Shown here in pieces: positions 24,143 through 26,043 of a stretch of DNA of 26,043 nucleotides (position 1 is the stretch's first letter; each line of letters begins with the position of its first letter). Made by a program: the position numbers and the translations under genes. This DNA comes from an uncultured Moraxella sp. (GTDB taxonomy: Bacteria > Pseudomonadota > Gammaproteobacteria > Pseudomonadales > Moraxellaceae), in assembly GCA_916720335.1 (NCBI GenBank), contig CAKAQU010000007.1, positions 1-26,043 on the forward strand, in the 5' to 3' direction. The notes beneath the pieces were generated by a model, which was given only the letters and a program-made list of their open reading frames with translations, was not told the DNA's origin and made no database searches.

Positions 24143-24156
24143 CTTAGGTGCTTTTT
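24131..24156. terminator. Bidirectional terminator between rnfH and rpsU
   Basis: Arms 24132-24140 and 24146-24154 (AAAGCACCT / AGGTGCTTT) with a short loop, flanked by a T-run on the right and an A-rich stretch on the left. The rnfH stop codon lies in the hairpin and the rpsU stop is 16 bp away. Confidence 0.88.
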
Positions 24157-24171
24157 GATATTTAATACCAA

Positions 24172-24387
24172 TTAGTATTTGCGAACAGTACGCACTTGCT
24201 CACGCCATACTTTTTTCTTATAGCGTTTTACCGCAGCAGCTTTTTTACGCTTACGCTCTTGAGTTGGTTTTTCGTAAAATTCTTTTTTACGAACGTCAGC
24301 TAAAACACCAGCTTTTTCGCAAGCACGCTTAAAACGGCGGATAGCAATATCCACAGGTTCATTTTCTTTAACCTTTACAAAAGGCAT
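24172..24387 (-). CDS. rpsU: 30S ribosomal protein S21
   Basis: A 71-residue, strongly basic protein with the S21 sequence MPFVKVKENEPVDIAIRRFK at the N-terminus and a Lys/Arg-rich C-terminus ending VRTVRKY. S21 joins the 30S platform late and helps initiation on structured or weak-SD messages. AGGAG precedes the ATG. In enterobacteria rpsU heads the rpsU-dnaG-rpoD operon; here it is a single-gene unit with its own promoter and terminator. A leader of about 115 nt precedes it. Confidence 0.98.
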   Translation of the reverse strand: MPFVKVKENEPVDIAIRRFKRACEKAGVLADVRKKEFYEKPTQERKRKKAAAVKRYKKKVWREQVRTVRKY

Positions 24388-24502
24388 ACATTACTCCTAT
24401 CAAGACAAAATACAATTTGGCTGTATCGTTATAATTAGCACTTGCGGTCTTGGTACGCAGACATCAGCTCAAATCTACCATTACTTTCAAATAAAAAGTA
24501 AG
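24388..24502 (-). promoter_or_regulatory. ~115-nt untranslated leader of rpsU
   Basis: It runs from the predicted start to the rpsU ATG. It holds an inverted repeat TTACTTT / AAAGTAA (24481-24487 with 24495-24501) right at the 5' end and a mixed GC segment (24440-24470). No known riboswitch or ribosomal-protein leader fold was recognised; autogenous control is only a guess. Confidence 0.35.
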
Positions 24503-24508
24503 TGAAAG

Positions 24509-24537
24509 ATTATAGAACTTTTTATAATGAAAGTCAA
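24509..24537 (-). promoter_or_regulatory. Strong sigma70-type promoter of rpsU
   Basis: On the minus strand, TTGACT (24537-24532), a 17-bp spacer and a perfect TATAAT (24514-24509): 11 of 12 consensus bases. It overlaps the yedI stop codon (24536-24534). The predicted transcript start is near 24502. Confidence 0.8.
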
Positions 24538-25439
24538 ATTTTATCTTTGGTTACAACCACCATCAATATCAGACAACCAGCAATCAAACCAATCACACCG
24601 TTAAATAAATTTTCAGCCAAACCACCAAAAACACCAGCCAGTATTGCCAAATCTTGGGCTTGATGATGTAAAACATCTAGACCATGCACCAAAATTCCGC
24701 CCCCAACTAAGAACATGGCAATTGTACCTGCAATTGATAAAAATTTCATCAGCAGCGGTGCAAACGCCAATAAAGCGCGTCCTGTCTTTTGACTCGATTT
24801 ACTTTGTTTTTGAGTAAGATACAATCCGACATCGTCCATTTTAACAATCAAAGCCACCAGTCCATACACACCAATGGTCATTAAAATAGCAATCAGTGCT
24901 AATGAAACTGCTTTGACACCAAAAGTAGCAGCAGTCATTGTACCTAGTGAAATTACTACAATTTCAGCAGATAAGATAAAATCGGTGCGAATAGCCCCTT
25001 TGATTTTGTCTTTTTCTAAGGTAACCAAATCCACATTATCATCGGCATTTGCCTGTAGGCGCTGCTGATGATTGTCTTTATCATCTAAATCATGTGGTAA
25101 TAGTTTGGGAAAAAATTGATGAATAACTTTTTCGGCACCTTCATAACATAAGAATGTACCACCAAGCATCAATAAGGGTGTAACAGCCCATGCAGCAATC
25201 GCACTGATTAAAAGAGCGGTTGGCACAAGAATGATTTTATTGACCATTGAGCCTTTGGCAACTGCCCACACCACAGATAATTCACGGTCAGCACGCACAC
25301 CAGTTACTTGCTGGGCATTTAGTGCTAAATCATCACCTAGTACACCCGTTGTTTTTTTTGCGGCAACTTTGGTGAGTAAAGAAACATCATCCAACACCGT
25401 TGCAATATCATCTAATAATAAAAGTAAACTGCCTGCCAT
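24534..25439 (-). CDS. yedI: YedI / DUF808 family inner-membrane protein
   Basis: A 301-residue protein close to E. coli YedI (305). It starts MAGSLLLLLDDIATVLDDVS, the family's hallmark, and has the KKTTGVLGDDLALNAQQVTG and RELSVVWAVAKGS blocks. Membrane helices lie at about 68-85, 88-100, 152-200, 225-245 and 275-298, with a charged His/Asp-rich loop (HDLDDKDNHQQRLQANADD) between. Function unknown. AAGGA precedes the ATG. The rpsU promoter is embedded in its 3' end, so transcription of yedI may read into rpsU; no strong terminator separates them. Confidence 0.92.
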   Translation of the reverse strand: MAGSLLLLLDDIATVLDDVSLLTKVAAKKTTGVLGDDLALNAQQVTGVRADRELSVVWAVAKGSMVNKIILVPTALLISAIAAWAVTPLLMLGGTFLCYEGAEKVIHQFFPKLLPHDLDDKDNHQQRLQANADDNVDLVTLEKDKIKGAIRTDFILSAEIVVISLGTMTAATFGVKAVSLALIAILMTIGVYGLVALIVKMDDVGLYLTQKQSKSSQKTGRALLAFAPLLMKFLSIAGTIAMFLVGGGILVHGLDVLHHQAQDLAILAGVFGGLAENLFNGVIGLIAGCLILMVVVTKDKI

Positions 25440-25843
25440 GAATGTCCTTAAAATATGTTATAACAAATCACTAAATAATTATCATAACATAAAATAATGA
25501 CAAACAAAGTAAAATTATTTATCGTTTTATATTGATAACAGTAGACAATTTTATTGTATATTTTTTTAATTATTAAACTATTTATTAAATTTTTTTATTT
25601 AAATTATTATTTTTAAATTTTATAAATTAGTAATGGTTATTTTTTTATTAACAAAATACATCTAAATGTTTTGGTATCAATTTTATATAATATAATTTAT
25701 TGAAATAAATATATTTTATAAGTTATATTCTCCCGTCAAAAAATCAGCTTATTTTTATCAAATACAAGCATATTTTAAGAAAATATTAAATATATTTAAT
25801 TAAACTATGATTTTTATAAAATAATAAATTTATGTTTCAAAAT

Positions 25844-25880
25844 TTATCATGGTAGTTACAAAAAATTATCATTGTAGATA
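25844..25880. repeat. Two imperfect 15-bp direct repeats upstream of the DUF937-like gene
   Basis: TTATCATGGTAGTTA (25844-25858) and TTATCATTGTAGATA (25866-25880) match at 13 of 15 positions. They are spaced 22 bp start to start, about two helical turns. The second ends 11 bp before the putative -10, covering the -35 region. Confidence 0.5.
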
Positions 25881-25888
25881 GGAATTTT

Positions 25889-25897
25889 TGCTAAAAT
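25889..25897 (+). promoter_or_regulatory. Extended -10 promoter of the DUF937-like gene
   Basis: TGCTAAAAT, 28 bp before the ATG at 25926, with no clear -35 but with the tandem repeat where a -35 would be. Confidence 0.5.
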
Positions 25898-25925
25898 ACA
25901 AAAAAATTTTATTTAGGTTATCATT

Positions 25926-26043
25926 ATGAGTTTATTAAACGGCATTATCACCCAAGTTATTACCAATGCAGTTGGCAATAATACTGCTAATACCCAAAAT
26001 CAAGGCGGTCTGGGTGGAATCTTAGGCAGCGTACTGGGTGGTC
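25926..26043 (+). CDS. Glycine-rich YidB/DUF937-like protein (3' end outside window)
   Basis: Only the first 39 codons are present and the frame is still open at the window edge. The peptide starts MSLLNGIITQVITNAVGNN, followed by Asn/Gln and then GGLGGILGSVLGG repeats. A hydrophobic start followed by GGLGGILG-type repeats is typical of DUF937/YidB proteins, whose function is unknown. A short glycine-rich peptide could also belong to other families, so this is tentative. AGG lies 11 bases before the ATG. The gene has its own extended -10 and tandem upstream repeats. Confidence 0.6.
   Translation, partial: MSLLNGIITQVITNAVGNNTANTQNQGGLGGILGSVLGG

Larger units (their letters stand above)
25440..25925. 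other. Very AT-rich 486-bp spacer between yedI and the DUF937-like gene
   Basis: No gene or RNA recognised. Bases 25501-25860 contain about 13% G+C by hand count, and 25561-25620 contains a single G/C in 60 bases. The right end holds two imperfect direct repeats and an extended -10 for the downstream gene. Such DNA is typically bent or easily melted and a target for AT-specific nucleoid proteins. Confidence 0.7.

Noticed and set aside
1..26043. CRISPR arrays, tRNA/rRNA genes, insertion sequences, integrases, toxin-antitoxin or phage-defence genes
   Set aside because: None seen on either strand: no regular spacer-repeat pattern, no cloverleaf, no transposase-like frame and no defence-gene domain.

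Overview
The window looks like a chromosomal, mostly housekeeping stretch of a low-GC gammaproteobacterium of the Moraxellaceae, most likely Moraxella or a close relative. This rests on the low-GC, AT-rich-spacer composition, a complete Na+-translocating NADH:quinone reductase operon, a pseudomonad-type low-specificity threonine aldolase, and the engB / cytochrome c5 / cytochrome c4 neighbourhood that I know from Pseudomonas. The genus is an inference; there is no rRNA or marker phylogeny here. I found no rRNA, tRNA, CRISPR array, insertion sequence, prophage or integron.

Layout. 1-4602: the 3' part of comM (yifB), yggX, then convergent sstT and pepA on the minus strand. 4831-13528: a long plus-strand block, lptF-lptG, a 404-bp regulatory gap with a perfect FNR/Anr-type box, then nqrABCDEF closed by a strong terminator. 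13553-15787: hisA (+) facing a long yihY/BrkB-family gene (-). 15907-19206: a DUF2069-like membrane gene plus a BepA-like M48 metalloprotease (+) facing a threonine aldolase (-). Both the protease and the aldolase carry a single-base frameshift. 19210-21199: engB-rsmI-yqeY (-). 21465-24154: cytochrome c5-like, cytochrome c4, a short divergent NSS-type transporter and an overlapping rnfH (+). 24172-25439: rpsU and yedI/DUF808 (-). 25440-26043: a very AT-rich spacer and the start of a glycine-rich DUF937/YidB-like gene that runs off the window.

How the genes fit together. The envelope/respiration theme is strong: LptF and LptG form the LPS-export ABC permease pair, SstT uses the Na+ gradient that Nqr creates, and cytochromes c4 and c5 carry electrons to terminal oxidases or denitrification enzymes. 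The BepA-like protease would serve outer-membrane assembly but appears broken as sequenced. EngB, RsmI and RpsU belong to ribosome assembly and modification.

Regulatory reading. Several plus-strand promoters share an extended -10 (TG-N-TAnAAT) with no good -35, whereas rpsU has a near-consensus -35/-10 pair at the 3' end of yedI. The points most worth a second look are the FNR box ahead of nqr, the two neighbouring frameshifted genes, the minimal NSS-like protein translationally overlapped with rnfH, tandem repeats two helical turns apart ahead of the DUF937-like gene, and a possible alternative-hairpin leader ahead of cytochrome c4. I did not find a clearly new multi-gene system.
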